IMG/VR virus record: IMGVR_UViG_3300045974_000156
Location: 1 to 64,000 of that record
DNA from: a virus
Reading direction: 5' to 3' (one strand)
DNA length: 64,000 nt
The first letter of the stretch is position 1, and every line of letters starts with the position of its first letter. Position numbers and translations under genes: made by a program. Below the pieces are notes generated by a model. The model was given only the letters and a program-made list of their open reading frames with translations, had not been told where the DNA came from and did no database searches. Shown piece after piece: positions 39,001 through 47,053 of this stretch.

Positions 39001-42000
39001 AATTCACTACCGTACAGTTCCTACTATTAGGTCAAAAAGAAGATAAGATATCCGCCCCGAAGGATAAATGCGACTGTCATATTTCAGTTAATAGTGATAA
39101 ATCAGAGTCCATAACAACCAACGTGGCTCCATTCTTCGTCGGAAATGGACCCCCAGCAGTCATATCAAAGCCTGCATTAAATAACGGAAGAACACCCAAT
39201 CTAAGCATTACACCATGGGCAGCAATACTACCGAGAGATTTTCTATTAGCCACAGTTCATGCCTCAGACGTTCCTCCTGCATCAGCATATGCCGCTAATG
39301 CCGCAGTAGCCGTAGCAGCAGCTACCGCAGCAAATGATGTTGCTGTCGCCGCAGCCGCAGCCGCAGCCGCAGCCCCTAGTGACGTAAACCTTGCAGCAAT
39401 TGCTGTATCCACCGCTGCTGCCGCATCCAAGGCTGCAACGACTTCTGCCATAGCATCATCTGTAGCCACAGATGCAGCCGATCCTGCTGGTGCTGCAATG
39501 CGGGCTGCCACCAACGCTGCCGCAACTGCCGCAACTGCCGCCAGAACAGCAGCTAATGCAGCTACTGCTGCCGCTAATGCCGCCGCCGCCATCGTGGCTG
39601 CCGCCGCCGCCTTAGAGGCTGTAGATCCTGGCGCTGCCTTACGAGCCGCAGAGGCTACTGCCGCCGCAGCCTCCGCATATGTACTTGACACCATAGCTGC
39701 TGCAATTTCAGCCACCAGTGACGCAGCCATTGCAATCTCTAACGCCCGTAATGCCGCTGCAACTGCCGCTAATGCCGCCGCCGCCGCAGCCAACATAGCC
39801 ACGATTGCTGCCACCTCGGCATCAAACGCATCAAACTCTTTAATCAATGCCGCCGCTGCAATGGTAGCTGCTGCCTTGGGTAATGCAAATCTCATTGCCG
39901 CAAACTCTGCTGCCCGAACTGCTGCAACCTCAACCTCAACCGCCGCAGTGGCTGCCAATACCAGAAGTCTCGCAGCAGCAAATGCATTAACTGCCGCCGG
40001 GGCTGCTGAAGCCGCAGCTTCGATAGCCACCATAGCCATAAACGACGCTGCGGCTTCTCCTTATGATCAGGATCTAGCTAACGCTGCCGCATCCGCTGCT
40101 AGTGCTGCTGCTAGTGCCACCGTCGTCGCCGCAACTGCCGCAGCACAAAATCATGCAGCCTTTGTAACTGCCATTATCCCTGCATCGAGCCGCGCAGACG
40201 CAGCCACTACAATTGCCAATAATGCCTCTAGTGCTTCAGATGCTGTTGCTTCCATAGCAGTAGCTTCTCCATTAAATATTCACATAGTCGCAGCCTCTAA
40301 TGCAGTAAACGCCGCAGCGATTGCTGCATCCACTTACGCTTCTGACGCCGCAGATGATGCTGTTGCGATTACCAATGCTTCTCTGGCTGCCGATGCTGCC
40401 GAAATAGCAACTTCCGATGCTGCTAGCGTGACTACGCCAATCGCAACCGCTGGGTTTATTAATAGCCAAGCAGTCCTGAATGCTATATCTACAGCCGCAG
40501 CCGCAGATCCTGCTGCTGTTATCGCTCATGCCTCCAGAGCCTCCACAGCCGCCGACATAGCTCTCGCCGCTGCCGCTGCCGCAACAACTGCTGCTGATGC
40601 CGCTGATGCTGCTGCAATTGCAACTGCCGCAGCCACGACACCAACTGCCGCTGCAACTGCCGCCGACGCTACAGCTACAGCCACCGCAACTGCCGCCGAC
40701 GCTACAGCTACAGCCTCGGGTAATGCAGGACTTGTGGTTTTCACAACGGAAGACTCAAACCTCGTTACAACCGCAAAAACTTCTGCTGGGTATGCAGACT
40801 CTGCCGCAACTGCTGCATTCCGAGCAGCAGATAGGGCTACTGCCACAGCCTTAGATCCTTCCGTTATTGCCGCAGCCAGAGCAACAACAGCCATTGCCGC
40901 AGCCGCAGCCGCTCCAGATGACCAGAATCTAGCTCATGCCGCAACTGTTGCTATTGCTAATGCAGCCGCAAACCCACCCAAGGGTATAGTATTCCATAGT
41001 GATTGGACCGTCTTACCAGTCTGCGGTCCAATGCACGCCTTCTGGAAGATAACGACAGGCGCAGAGCCACCTGTCATAATACCTTCAGTCCAGAACCATG
41101 TAGTTATGGGATCCATTACTGCTTATAGAGGTGTCGATGTAGCTTATGCTGATCCTATTACTGATATAGGACCAAGCATGTCTGATACGAAGAAGGGTCC
41201 CACTTCTGGTTATGGTGGTCAAACTTACGACGGATCTACACCTTATGTCCCGGGTGAACAGCAATACCCTATATACATATATTATCCAAAGCTTGTACCC
41301 CTCCAAACACTGAGTTATCAATTACCATCACCCTCACCAAAGGGACCTCATGAGAGGATGATTGCAATCACAGGGTACAATCTAAACGGCGGCGGTTCCG
41401 GCTTTTATCCATCTACTACTAAAGATCCAGATCCTAAGACACACATCTTGCCTGGGCTCATGCCTTATACAAGAAATGTACTGAGCGGGAATGGACCTAC
41501 GATACCCTATACATACAATGATGTCCTTCAAGTAATTAATGGATCCGGGTCAACGATCTCTAAAACAAATCAAGTTGGAACCGGATGGGGAACTTATATA
41601 TTCGACGGTGACACTATTAATGAAGGTCCATCCGAAGCACCTCTCCCAGTTTTACAGGTGTACGCACCGACTAGGACCACATTCTATGGATTTGTGATAT
41701 CTCTACGGGGTTCGTTTATCTCAAATACAGAGAATGCTGGCGTTAATATGAATCGGGTGTCAGATGACCCTAATTATGTAACATCTCTGGATAATTACGA
41801 AGTAGAAGTTAGACCTACTAGGGCTGCACAAAAAGGACCTATAGATCCACCAGATGTTGAAAGTGAACGTCTTTGGATGCCAGGTGGTCCGTGTAAAGAG
41901 AGAGATGTCAAAGGTCCTATAGATTATTGTGATTATGAATACGTACCTGCAAACATGTTAGTATCCTATGATGATCGCCTATTAACAGCTAAACCTTCGG

Positions 42001-42491
42001 ATGCCTGCAAGTCATTACTTCGCAGTGCAAATAAGTACTCCGATTCCGAGTACTCTGCCAAACCAATGGACGAAGGTATCGGCGGTACATCACTTTACGG
42101 TATAGATTCTTCTACAGATGAGTACACCGCACCTTCGGACGAATACGGAGCCCCGCAAGAAGGTGAACAAAAATATGATATAGGGGTACCTGTAGATGAT
42201 TGTGGTGGTGGTGTTCAAGGTCCAAAGGGTCCTAGAAATATCGTAGAGTACCTCGGTGGAATGGAAGCAGAAGAACCAGGTATAAAGAGCAATAACTACC
42301 AAGAAGAAGATCTATATCCAAGCGAAGAATCGGACGTAGATGTTAAGTGGGGTTATCGTGCTGTTAATGTTGGCGAGAGGGCGCGTCCGTTAGATTATTA
42401 CCTCGAAGCTAACAAAATAGGACGGGATATACCTACCGACTCTGTAGAGGTCTTGGGGTGGGAAGATGCCGTTGTTATCAAGTCTCCATGA
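36078..42491 (+). CDS. second giant fibre-like protein with FN3 domains and an alanine-rich insertion, 2137 residues
   Basis: Residues ~1-84 are an Ig/FN3-like domain. Two clear fibronectin type III domains follow (~85-183, ~184-290; PSAPRTIVAS ... NLSWLAPSSTGGSAITGY; LSWTAPVDTGG). The ~20-residue acidic repeat seen in the 17103 gene then occurs in a less acidic form (EEYSTPKDN type). Two beta modules of the same kind follow at ~667-871 and ~1016-1888. The second is split by ~560 Ala-rich residues (1068-1631). The C-terminus returns to the repeat. FN3 and the shared modules point to a surface-exposed virion fibre or adhesin working with the first giant. It begins 2 bases after the small ORF stop. 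Confidence 0.82.
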   Translation: MTVVTSASASVSGTNITVSWSCPYYPYSWTISGSIYNSVPGGSRSYTFTGVGAGTYSFQVGPTPGGGIADTSTRATNSVTVFTPPSAPRTIVASLGTIDANGNYPINLSWLAPSSTGGSAITGYTVTPSPAAPGSTISITGTTAVVSKLARGQTYIFTVRAGNAYGTGLGANSNSIQDGIQTVPGASTGVVASTSGIGAGVTINLSWTAPVDTGGVAITGYNVAPSPAIPGSTTVVNLAAKTAVISNIPYSAPPTLYTNTFTVSASNIVGTGPDSDPSNSIYLLYGTLHNNGYLDYQTTSQDPFDSGNNLRPKLEVDTLTLTGPTVDKYAKSNNPFGEREEYVTPYDNYKGGFKLGNNTYIDDQLAVPEDACDGIKSLKVKQEEYSTPKDNLFDAAKIVNKEIQESPTTFDKVNAGLHVFSEQEDDLLSPLEYNDLKLKISVSFLEQMPEPQDGIEWEYISGLHYGIYRRNQEEYPHPDDACDCRYSIGAKAKGAEAPTLSDGCLTALPYNDKIKEYVSGPADGYIGGHHVMAEYIDSETQPILQDGNDAGFGYFAEQHDDNDTIFTDSETSFRYYGTTGFEKNLEGPLDKWANNISYVIGFKDDGPICYEDQKAGIIWGVNQEDYATASAEGTSEKIGSLVYGEELDYNSAWQDTKDPIQFWVPASQPWLASSGISSVNRTTVTLPPEMLKGDVLILVFIHYNSSIDAAGYTKLGTRQLLDWGDGAFSYADIYWKRATGLESPLPIEVNDVGTFAQIYAFRDCNPENPPIEQFQMGDGSTLSFTSSIDSTEPIYIGITSTLGDYGPLISVADPLYFPVSGVNLFNLGVGVNVEIWEGYQPQAGSILSGTSSPTGGGCVNALFNFIAIPGYWTNVSTAAIITTGEINEEKNVIAFDDYTFDYKSGHGGYVYNRALEETITLQDQPLFHDEMFLIDPYKYAEESDMCDVTPSDDSRAGKYVLVESDQGDVIDLDYKFTTVQFLLLGQKEDKISAPKDKCDCHISVNSDKSESITTNVAPFFVGNGPPAVISKPALNNGRTPNLSITPWAAILPRDFLLATVHASDVPPASAYAANAAVAVAAATAANDVAVAAAAAAAAAPSDVNLAAIAVSTAAAASKAATTSAIASSVATDAADPAGAAMRAATNAAATAATAARTAANAATAAANAAAAIVAAAAALEAVDPGAALRAAEATAAAASAYVLDTIAAAISATSDAAIAISNARNAAATAANAAAAAANIATIAATSASNASNSLINAAAAMVAAALGNANLIAANSAARTAATSTSTAAVAANTRSLAAANALTAAGAAEAAASIATIAINDAAASPYDQDLANAAASAASAAASATVVAATAAAQNHAAFVTAIIPASSRADAATTIANNASSASDAVASIAVASPLNIHIVAASNAVNAAAIAASTYASDAADDAVAITNASLAADAAEIATSDAASVTTPIATAGFINSQAVLNAISTAAAADPAAVIAHASRASTAADIALAAAAAATTAADAADAAAIATAAATTPTAAATAADATATATATAADATATASGNAGLVVFTTEDSNLVTTAKTSAGYADSAATAAFRAADRATATALDPSVIAAARATTAIAAAAAAPDDQNLAHAATVAIANAAANPPKGIVFHSDWTVLPVCGPMHAFWKITTGAEPPVIIPSVQNHVVMGSITAYRGVDVAYADPITDIGPSMSDTKKGPTSGYGGQTYDGSTPYVPGEQQYPIYIYYPKLVPLQTLSYQLPSPSPKGPHERMIAITGYNLNGGGSGFYPSTTKDPDPKTHILPGLMPYTRNVLSGNGPTIPYTYNDVLQVINGSGSTISKTNQVGTGWGTYIFDGDTINEGPSEAPLPVLQVYAPTRTTFYGFVISLRGSFISNTENAGVNMNRVSDDPNYVTSLDNYEVEVRPTRAAQKGPIDPPDVESERLWMPGGPCKERDVKGPIDYCDYEYVPANMLVSYDDRLLTAKPSDACKSLLRSANKYSDSEYSAKPMDEGIGGTSLYGIDSSTDEYTAPSDEYGAPQEGEQKYDIGVPVDDCGGGVQGPKGPRNIVEYLGGMEAEEPGIKSNNYQEEDLYPSEESDVDVKWGYRAVNVGERARPLDYYLEANKIGRDIPTDSVEVLGWEDAVVIKSP
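39279..40977 (+). repeat. alanine-rich insertion inside a beta module
   Basis: About 1.7 kb of GCN-rich sequence encodes residues ~1068-1631, about half alanine. Helices of A-x-x-A-A type are broken by Pro/Asp turns that themselves repeat: APSDVNLAAIA, SPYDQDLANAA, APDDQNLAHAA, DPGAALRAA, DPAAVIAHA. Before and after it, the sequence is the two halves of one module (AILPRDFLLATVHAS ... DWTVLPVCGPMHAFWKI). Long minus-strand open frames here are by-products of GCC/GGC richness. Confidence 0.8.
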
Positions 42492-42508
42492 GTAATTTCC
42501 AAAATAAT

Positions 42509-42537
42509 TTGACAAAAACCAACAAATACTCCAAAAT
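42509..42537 (+). promoter_or_regulatory. promoter for the major capsid gene
   Basis: TTGACA 42509-42514 and CAAAAT 42532-42537 have a 17-base spacer, directly after the second giant gene. A CCCC-GGGA-GGGG hairpin (42567-42578, GNRA-type loop) follows in the untranslated leader and could stabilise the message. Confidence 0.5.
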
Positions 42538-42645
42538 CCGCATTGTTATCGAGTTACCCCGATGGACCCCGGGAGGGGCACCCAGAGGGCAGCAAGTAAA
42601 TCCCCAGACCCGTATTTTACGGACAACAAAAGGACAATAAAGATT

Positions 42646-44241
42646 ATGGCACCTTCAGCAAGAATGCTAGCCGAAAAGGCTGGAATAGAATCCCGCAAGA
42701 CAATCATGGACGAGTCCTACATGGGCGCGCTCTCCTCAAAGTGGGGAGAGTTCCTAGAGGGCGTTCCTGGTCGCAGCGAGTCAGACCGTTATCTACGCGG
42801 CTGCACCGCAATCCTGATGGAGAATCAGTCAGAGTGGCTACAGAGCATGGACGAGGACACCCGTCAGGCTAACGTAGGTACTTTCACCAAGTTCATCTTC
42901 CCAATCCTCCGCAGGGTATTCCCAAACCTCATCGCTAACGAGATCGTATCCGTTCAGCCGATGACTGCCCCAACTGGCGCTGTATTCTTCCTAGACTACG
43001 TTTACGCTAGCTCCAAGGGTCAGACCGGTTATACCCCGGGCGCAAATGGCGCAGCAGTAGGCGCAACTCCTGGTTATAACTCCTCTGGAACTAACCCTAA
43101 CGCAACCTTCCCTGACCAGTTTGACCAGAATTACTCAGCCGAGTTCATCAACGGCGAGCCTCTAGTCACAGGCGGCAGCGGCAAGTACGGCGGCGTCGGC
43201 GCAGCAATCAGCACCGTTAAGCTAGCTTGGGCTCCAGTTCGTGACGTAGACTCCGTTAACAGCTACTCCGTAGTTATCTCCGAAGTAGCCCAGAGCACTG
43301 GCGCAGTAGTTCAGAGCGCCACTATGAACGCTGGCGGCGGATCCTTCACCTTCAGCACTGGTGCAATCACCAATGCAGCCGGATCACTGAGCCTCAACGA
43401 CGGAACCCTAACCGGTTTCAAGTTTGAGAACGCAGTTGGCGCAGGTAATCAGGTTTTGGCTTACTACTTCTACAACGGTGAAGCCAATAGCTCGATCCCA
43501 CAGATCAGCCTAAACGTTCGCCAGCTACCTGTTCAGGCAATTCCTCGCCGCCTCAAGGCGCTATGGTCCAGCGAAGCTGCTGAAGATCTACGCGCTCTAC
43601 ACGGCGTAGACGCCGAAGCAGAAATGGTCGCCACTATCGCCCAGGAAATCGCGCTAGAGATCGACCGTGAAATCATCCAGGACCTCTTCAAGAACAGCAC
43701 CGGAACCACCGCTTCTTGGGACAGGACCCCTCCTGCCGCAATCTCTGAGCACGATCACATCCGCTCACTGATTACCCAGATCAGCACCGTATCAAACCTC
43801 ATTCACAAGAAGACCCTCCGTAGCCCTGCAAACTTCATCGTTACTTCTCCGGAAGTCAGCGCCCTGTTTGCTCAGTTAACTACTCATGGTGATTTCAATA
43901 CCATCTTTAGCTCTGACACTGGCACCCCATACGGAAGCCGCGACGTTCCCCGCCCCCTAAGCCGTCAGGGACAGTTCGGCGTATACAAGGTCGGAACCCT
44001 CATGGGCAAGTGGACCGTATATGAGGATCCATACTTCACCCGTAACCAGATGCTAGTCGGTCTAAAGGGCGATGGATATCTGAACGCCGGATATGCATGG
44101 GCTCCTTATGTCCCGCTTCAGGTCACTCCTACGTTCCTCGATCCAGCTGATATGACAATGAGGAAGGGTCTCCGTACTCGCTATGCCAAGAAACTTCTCC
44201 GTTCAGAATTCTACGGAAGCATTGCGGTCTCGAATCTTTAA
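42646..44241 (+). CDS. major capsid protein (T4 gp23-like)
   Basis: A 531-residue shell protein that builds the icosahedral head. I start it at MAPSARM (42646) with an AGGA site; the longer open frame is a leader. The sequence follows the gp23 pattern: an N-terminal helical segment likely removed by the prohead protease, FTKFIFPILRRVFPNLIANEIVSVQPM, a TGAVFFLDYVYA strand, and the conserved SPEVSALFAQL and RTRYAKKLLR regions. Residues ~120-265 hold a variable beta insert. Codon use is strongly biased, with CTA and CTC for Leu. It has its own promoter and a strong terminator, as expected for the most abundant virion protein. Confidence 0.93.
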   Translation: MAPSARMLAEKAGIESRKTIMDESYMGALSSKWGEFLEGVPGRSESDRYLRGCTAILMENQSEWLQSMDEDTRQANVGTFTKFIFPILRRVFPNLIANEIVSVQPMTAPTGAVFFLDYVYASSKGQTGYTPGANGAAVGATPGYNSSGTNPNATFPDQFDQNYSAEFINGEPLVTGGSGKYGGVGAAISTVKLAWAPVRDVDSVNSYSVVISEVAQSTGAVVQSATMNAGGGSFTFSTGAITNAAGSLSLNDGTLTGFKFENAVGAGNQVLAYYFYNGEANSSIPQISLNVRQLPVQAIPRRLKALWSSEAAEDLRALHGVDAEAEMVATIAQEIALEIDREIIQDLFKNSTGTTASWDRTPPAAISEHDHIRSLITQISTVSNLIHKKTLRSPANFIVTSPEVSALFAQLTTHGDFNTIFSSDTGTPYGSRDVPRPLSRQGQFGVYKVGTLMGKWTVYEDPYFTRNQMLVGLKGDGYLNAGYAWAPYVPLQVTPTFLDPADMTMRKGLRTRYAKKLLRSEFYGSIAVSNL

Positions 44242-44266
44242 CAACTAGCCAGAAACCCAGTATTTC

Positions 44267-44305
44267 AGAGGGGCTGTCCGAAAGGGCAGCCCCTCTGTCT
44301 TTTGT
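44267..44305 (+). terminator. strong intrinsic terminator after the major capsid gene
   Basis: AGAGGGGCTGTCC 44267-44279 pairs with GGGCAGCCCCTCT 44285-44297 (13 pairs, one G-U) around a GAAAG loop, followed by GTCTTTTG. It stops transcription before the endonuclease-methyltransferase gene. Confidence 0.88.
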
Positions 44306-44376
44306 GTGTACTCGTAGCGCATGACAAACTGAGAAATTTATAGAATTAAAAATGTAGCTACGTCTACCCGTGCAGC

Positions 44377-44395
44377 ATGACGCTTTTGGCGTCAT
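44377..44395 (+). other. hairpin upstream of the nuclease-methyltransferase promoter
   Basis: ATGACGC 44377-44383 and GCGTCAT 44389-44395 are perfect complements around TTTTG. No T-run follows, so it is not an ordinary terminator. It lies 16 bases before the -35 box and could be an operator or a structure on read-through messages. Confidence 0.4.
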
Positions 44396-44410
44396 ATGAC
44401 AAGGGTATAC

Positions 44411-44439
44411 TTGACAACTAGTATGCTCTGTTGTACTCT
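44411..44439 (+). promoter_or_regulatory. promoter for the nuclease-methyltransferase gene
   Basis: TTGACA 44411-44416 and TACTCT 44434-44439 are separated by 17 bases. The gene is isolated from the capsid operon by the terminator at 44267, so a dedicated promoter is expected. Confidence 0.55.
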
Positions 44440-44474
44440 TCTTTTATGACACTCTCGTGTGTCCGGAAAAGAGT
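44435..44474 (+). promoter_or_regulatory. inverted repeat pairing the -10 box with the ribosome site
   Basis: ACTCTT-C-TTTT at 44435-44445, which includes the -10 box, can pair with AAAAGAGT 44467-44474, which includes the GAG ribosome site of the gene at 44482. The helix has 8 pairs with a bulged C. A small GACAC/GTGTC hairpin lies inside. A transcript from the local promoter would lack the 5' arm. Confidence 0.35.
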
Positions 44475-44481
44475 ATATTGA

Positions 44482-46308
44482 ATGGATTTAAATACATGGT
44501 CCCCTGAACTAGCTTGGTGGCTGGGTGTAACTTTTGGCGACGGCTACTCCAGGCACAATGATACTCACATATCTACTACCCTAACTAGTGGTGACTATGA
44601 TCTGGTCGCTAAGTGGATTATTCTCGGTGGGGGCTCGGTAGACAAAATAACCAAGAGGTATTCTGGAAAATGCTGGGACGCTAATATTTACGATCCCAGA
44701 TATGCCAAATGGCTCTCAGATAAATACGGAATGAACGGTAGGAAGGATGACAAACTTGAGTGGCCCTCCGACCTTCCAGCAGATCTGTACTCTCATTTTG
44801 TTAGGGGACTATGGGACACTGATGGTAATTTAACGCATATCCGGCCAACTGATACCCGAGCAGGAAAACTAGCCGTAACTTTTTTCAATAAAGGATATAA
44901 ACTAGTTGAAGGATTGGTGTCCAACTTTCCAGAACTTAAGCTTAAAGACGGAACCATGACTTCAGGACCATACAAAGGCTACAAGTACATGAAGGCTACA
45001 ATTACTGGACCTGGAGCAGTTATATTTGGAGAGAAGGTATACAAAGATGCACCACAGCATATTAGGTGCGACAGAAAGTACAATATTTTCAATACGTTTT
45101 ATTCTTGGTTTCAGAGTAGTAATAATTCTTGTAAGACTTGTGGGGCATTATGTAAGCGTGGGGAAGATTTTTGTGCATATCATCGCAAGTTCAACGGATC
45201 CAATCCACCTCCGTGTGAATGCGGTGTAGAGCTTATTTACGCCTTTAATAAATGTCAAAAGTGCTACAGGAGAGACTACAGAGGGGGGGTTCGCGATTGG
45301 AGTCCTGCAATTTTACAACAGTTGGCAGATTTTCCAGTAGAGTGCTGGCATGATTATTCGGACTCTTATAAATCAGAAGCCTTGGATGTACTAGAGGGTA
45401 TATTCTCTACTCGCAAGTTTCCAGAGTACATATTTGAAAACCCACCATCAGATCTATCCTCGGTAACACAAGGTAAACTTACCTTTAACCAAATTACTCA
45501 TACTATTTCTAATGTAGGTTGGTCAGGACAACCACTGTGTACTTCTTTTTATAGGCATAGATTTGATGCTAAATATTTAGAGGGTATGTCGATAAGAGAA
45601 GCCTACGCAGATCCAAAATCACTAAGATCCGCACTCAAATACCAACTAGATCACCGCGATCCTATCAGACCCAAGAGAGTTATAAAGGCACTATCAGCAA
45701 AACACAAGACCCCAACCAACTTCGCCCCTGTGCTAGCCCGATGGCTGGTAGACCGGTATTGCCCTCAGGGTGGCACCGTATTTGACCCCTGTTCTGGCTA
45801 TGGTGGTAGATTACTAGGAAGTCTAGCCAGTAATAAGAATGTTCATTATATAGGTCACGATATAGAGCCGCTCACGATAGAGGCTGGTAAGAAAATGTGC
45901 GCTAACCTAGGTACAGATCGCGCCACGCTGGAGATCAAAGCCCTAGAGTCAGATGACCCATTTCCAAAAAGCGACTTACTGATGACATGCCCACCTTATT
46001 ATAATAGAGAGGTCTATGGTGAAGCTTCCGAAGCTTCTGCCAAGTCTTATGAAACCTACGGAGCCTGGCTTCAAGGTTGGATGGGCAAGCTGCTGGATAA
46101 AGCCCAAGCCTCTACAAAGACTCTAGCTATCTGCGTTAGTACTTTTAGGTTAAATAACGACAAGGTAGAGTTTCCAAACGATCTAAGATCCTTAATCCAA
46201 AATAAAGGCATGAAGATCCGAGAGGAGCTATTTTGGGAAACATCTACTTTTGGTAAAAAAGCCAGTGGCAAGGGGCGTCAAGAACATATTTTCGTGGTGG
46301 ACTTCTGA
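44482..46308 (+). CDS. LAGLIDADG endonuclease - zinc finger - DNA methyltransferase fusion
   Basis: A 608-residue multidomain protein. Residues ~1-200 form a LAGLIDADG homing-endonuclease-like domain with both signature helices: AWWLGVTFGDG (11-21) and HFVRGLWDTDG (105-115), each carrying the catalytic-type acidic residue. Two Cys clusters follow: C217, C220, C224, C231, H234 and C245, C247, C258, C261, likely zinc binding. Residues ~290-420 are a linker domain. The C-terminus is a DNA amino-methyltransferase with SAM motif FDPCSGYGG (434-442) and catalytic TCPPYY (502-507). It has its own promoter after the capsid terminator. Inference: it cuts at a target and methylates DNA, perhaps protecting its own site. 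No intein splice motifs were seen. Confidence 0.82.
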   Translation: MDLNTWSPELAWWLGVTFGDGYSRHNDTHISTTLTSGDYDLVAKWIILGGGSVDKITKRYSGKCWDANIYDPRYAKWLSDKYGMNGRKDDKLEWPSDLPADLYSHFVRGLWDTDGNLTHIRPTDTRAGKLAVTFFNKGYKLVEGLVSNFPELKLKDGTMTSGPYKGYKYMKATITGPGAVIFGEKVYKDAPQHIRCDRKYNIFNTFYSWFQSSNNSCKTCGALCKRGEDFCAYHRKFNGSNPPPCECGVELIYAFNKCQKCYRRDYRGGVRDWSPAILQQLADFPVECWHDYSDSYKSEALDVLEGIFSTRKFPEYIFENPPSDLSSVTQGKLTFNQITHTISNVGWSGQPLCTSFYRHRFDAKYLEGMSIREAYADPKSLRSALKYQLDHRDPIRPKRVIKALSAKHKTPTNFAPVLARWLVDRYCPQGGTVFDPCSGYGGRLLGSLASNKNVHYIGHDIEPLTIEAGKKMCANLGTDRATLEIKALESDDPFPKSDLLMTCPPYYNREVYGEASEASAKSYETYGAWLQGWMGKLLDKAQASTKTLAICVSTFRLNNDKVEFPNDLRSLIQNKGMKIREELFWETSTFGKKASGKGRQEHIFVVDF

Positions 46309-46514
46309 TGCACCCACCCTGTAGCGAGTCAGCCCAGTATCTCTATATGGAGTTTCTGGAGGAACAAAGAATGATTAATCTTGGGCTCAATAGTGAAATT
46401 ATGAGTTATGACCACGAGTTCCCAGAGGATCCCATGGTGGGCGATTGGCTTGATTATTTATGGGAAAAACTACCCCGTGGGACCCAGATAGGTAACGAGG
46501 TAATGGCTGGCTAA
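46308..46514 (+). CDS. small acidic protein coupled to the methyltransferase fusion
   Basis: A 68-residue acidic protein whose ATG overlaps the stop of the fusion gene (TGATG), so the two are translationally coupled. It contains several Trp and acidic residues (HEFPEDPMVGDWLDYLWEKL) and no known domain. It ends one base from the 3' end of a minus-strand gene. Possible roles include an accessory or inhibitor of the neighbouring nuclease-methyltransferase; this is inference from coupling only. Confidence 0.55.
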   Translation: MHPPCSESAQYLYMEFLEEQRMINLGLNSEIMSYDHEFPEDPMVGDWLDYLWEKLPRGTQIGNEVMAG

Positions 46515-46515
46515 T

Positions 46516-46962
46516 TTACTTCTTAGCCACCGCTTTCTTAGCTGCACGCCTAGCAAGAACCATTTTTAATCTCTCAGGAGTGACCTTCTGGTCTACCCAC
46601 CAGTCTGCCCAATCTTGGGACATATTGTTTAGGTGGCGGCTTCTGCGCGGGGTCATCATACTACCCGGGACACGCCCAGTCTTATTTCCAGCGATGACAA
46701 GATCTTCATCACTTTCAACTATTCTGTATTTATTTATTGGGTGCTTCTCGCTTTCTTGTGCTACCAATTCTCGCCAAGGCTTGCGAATCCCGGTAGATCT
46801 CAAGGCAGCCGATTTCATGATAGCCCTTCGTTCTTTGTCTTTTTGATCCACAGGTACTTGGTCTATCGCTCTAGGTTTATTCAGACGTTGCGATCCCTGA
46901 GGCATAATCGGAACATCAGAGTGCATAGTCTCATTTAACATATAAGCATCAATCCAGGACAT
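46516..46962 (-). CDS. minus-strand basic protein, unknown
   Basis: A 148-residue protein on the minus strand, convergent with the 46308 gene. The N-terminus is polar, the middle is charged (KDKERRAIMKSAALRSTGIRKPWRELV), and the C-terminus is a Trp-containing helix followed by an Ala/Lys tail (RRAAKKAVAKK). The strongly basic C-terminus suggests nucleic-acid binding. No family was recognised. It is downstream of another minus-strand gene, with a terminator between them. Confidence 0.55.
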   Translation of the reverse strand: MSWIDAYMLNETMHSDVPIMPQGSQRLNKPRAIDQVPVDQKDKERRAIMKSAALRSTGIRKPWRELVAQESEKHPINKYRIVESDEDLVIAGNKTGRVPGSMMTPRRSRHLNNMSQDWADWWVDQKVTPERLKMVLARRAAKKAVAKK

Positions 46963-46995
46963 AAATACCCCGTCAGCAGTTTCAATTATTTTATC

Positions 46996-47028
46996 ATAAA
47001 ACTAAAAAACCACCCCTGAGGGTGGTTT
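46996..47028 (-). terminator. intrinsic terminator for the 47054-47368 minus-strand gene
   Basis: AAACCACCC 47007-47015 and GGGTGGTTT 47020-47028 form a 9-pair stem with a CTGA/TCAG loop. Read on the minus strand it is followed by a TTTTTT-AGTTTT tract. This places it immediately after the minus-strand gene ending at 47054. Confidence 0.75.
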
Positions 47029-47053
47029 CTCGTCCCGCCGATGCTGTCTAGCT

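Noticed and set aside
39257-40039. Long minus-strand open frame of 260 codons, nearly all alanine and valine
   Set aside because: It is the complement of the alanine-rich coding insert; GCN/NGC repeats keep all frames open. It has no ribosome site or independent codon pattern. The same applies to 40526-40894.
42488-42640. 50-codon frame overlapping the end of the second giant gene (ATGA)
   Set aside because: No ribosome site, and it runs through the capsid promoter and leader hairpin. More likely an untranslated leader.
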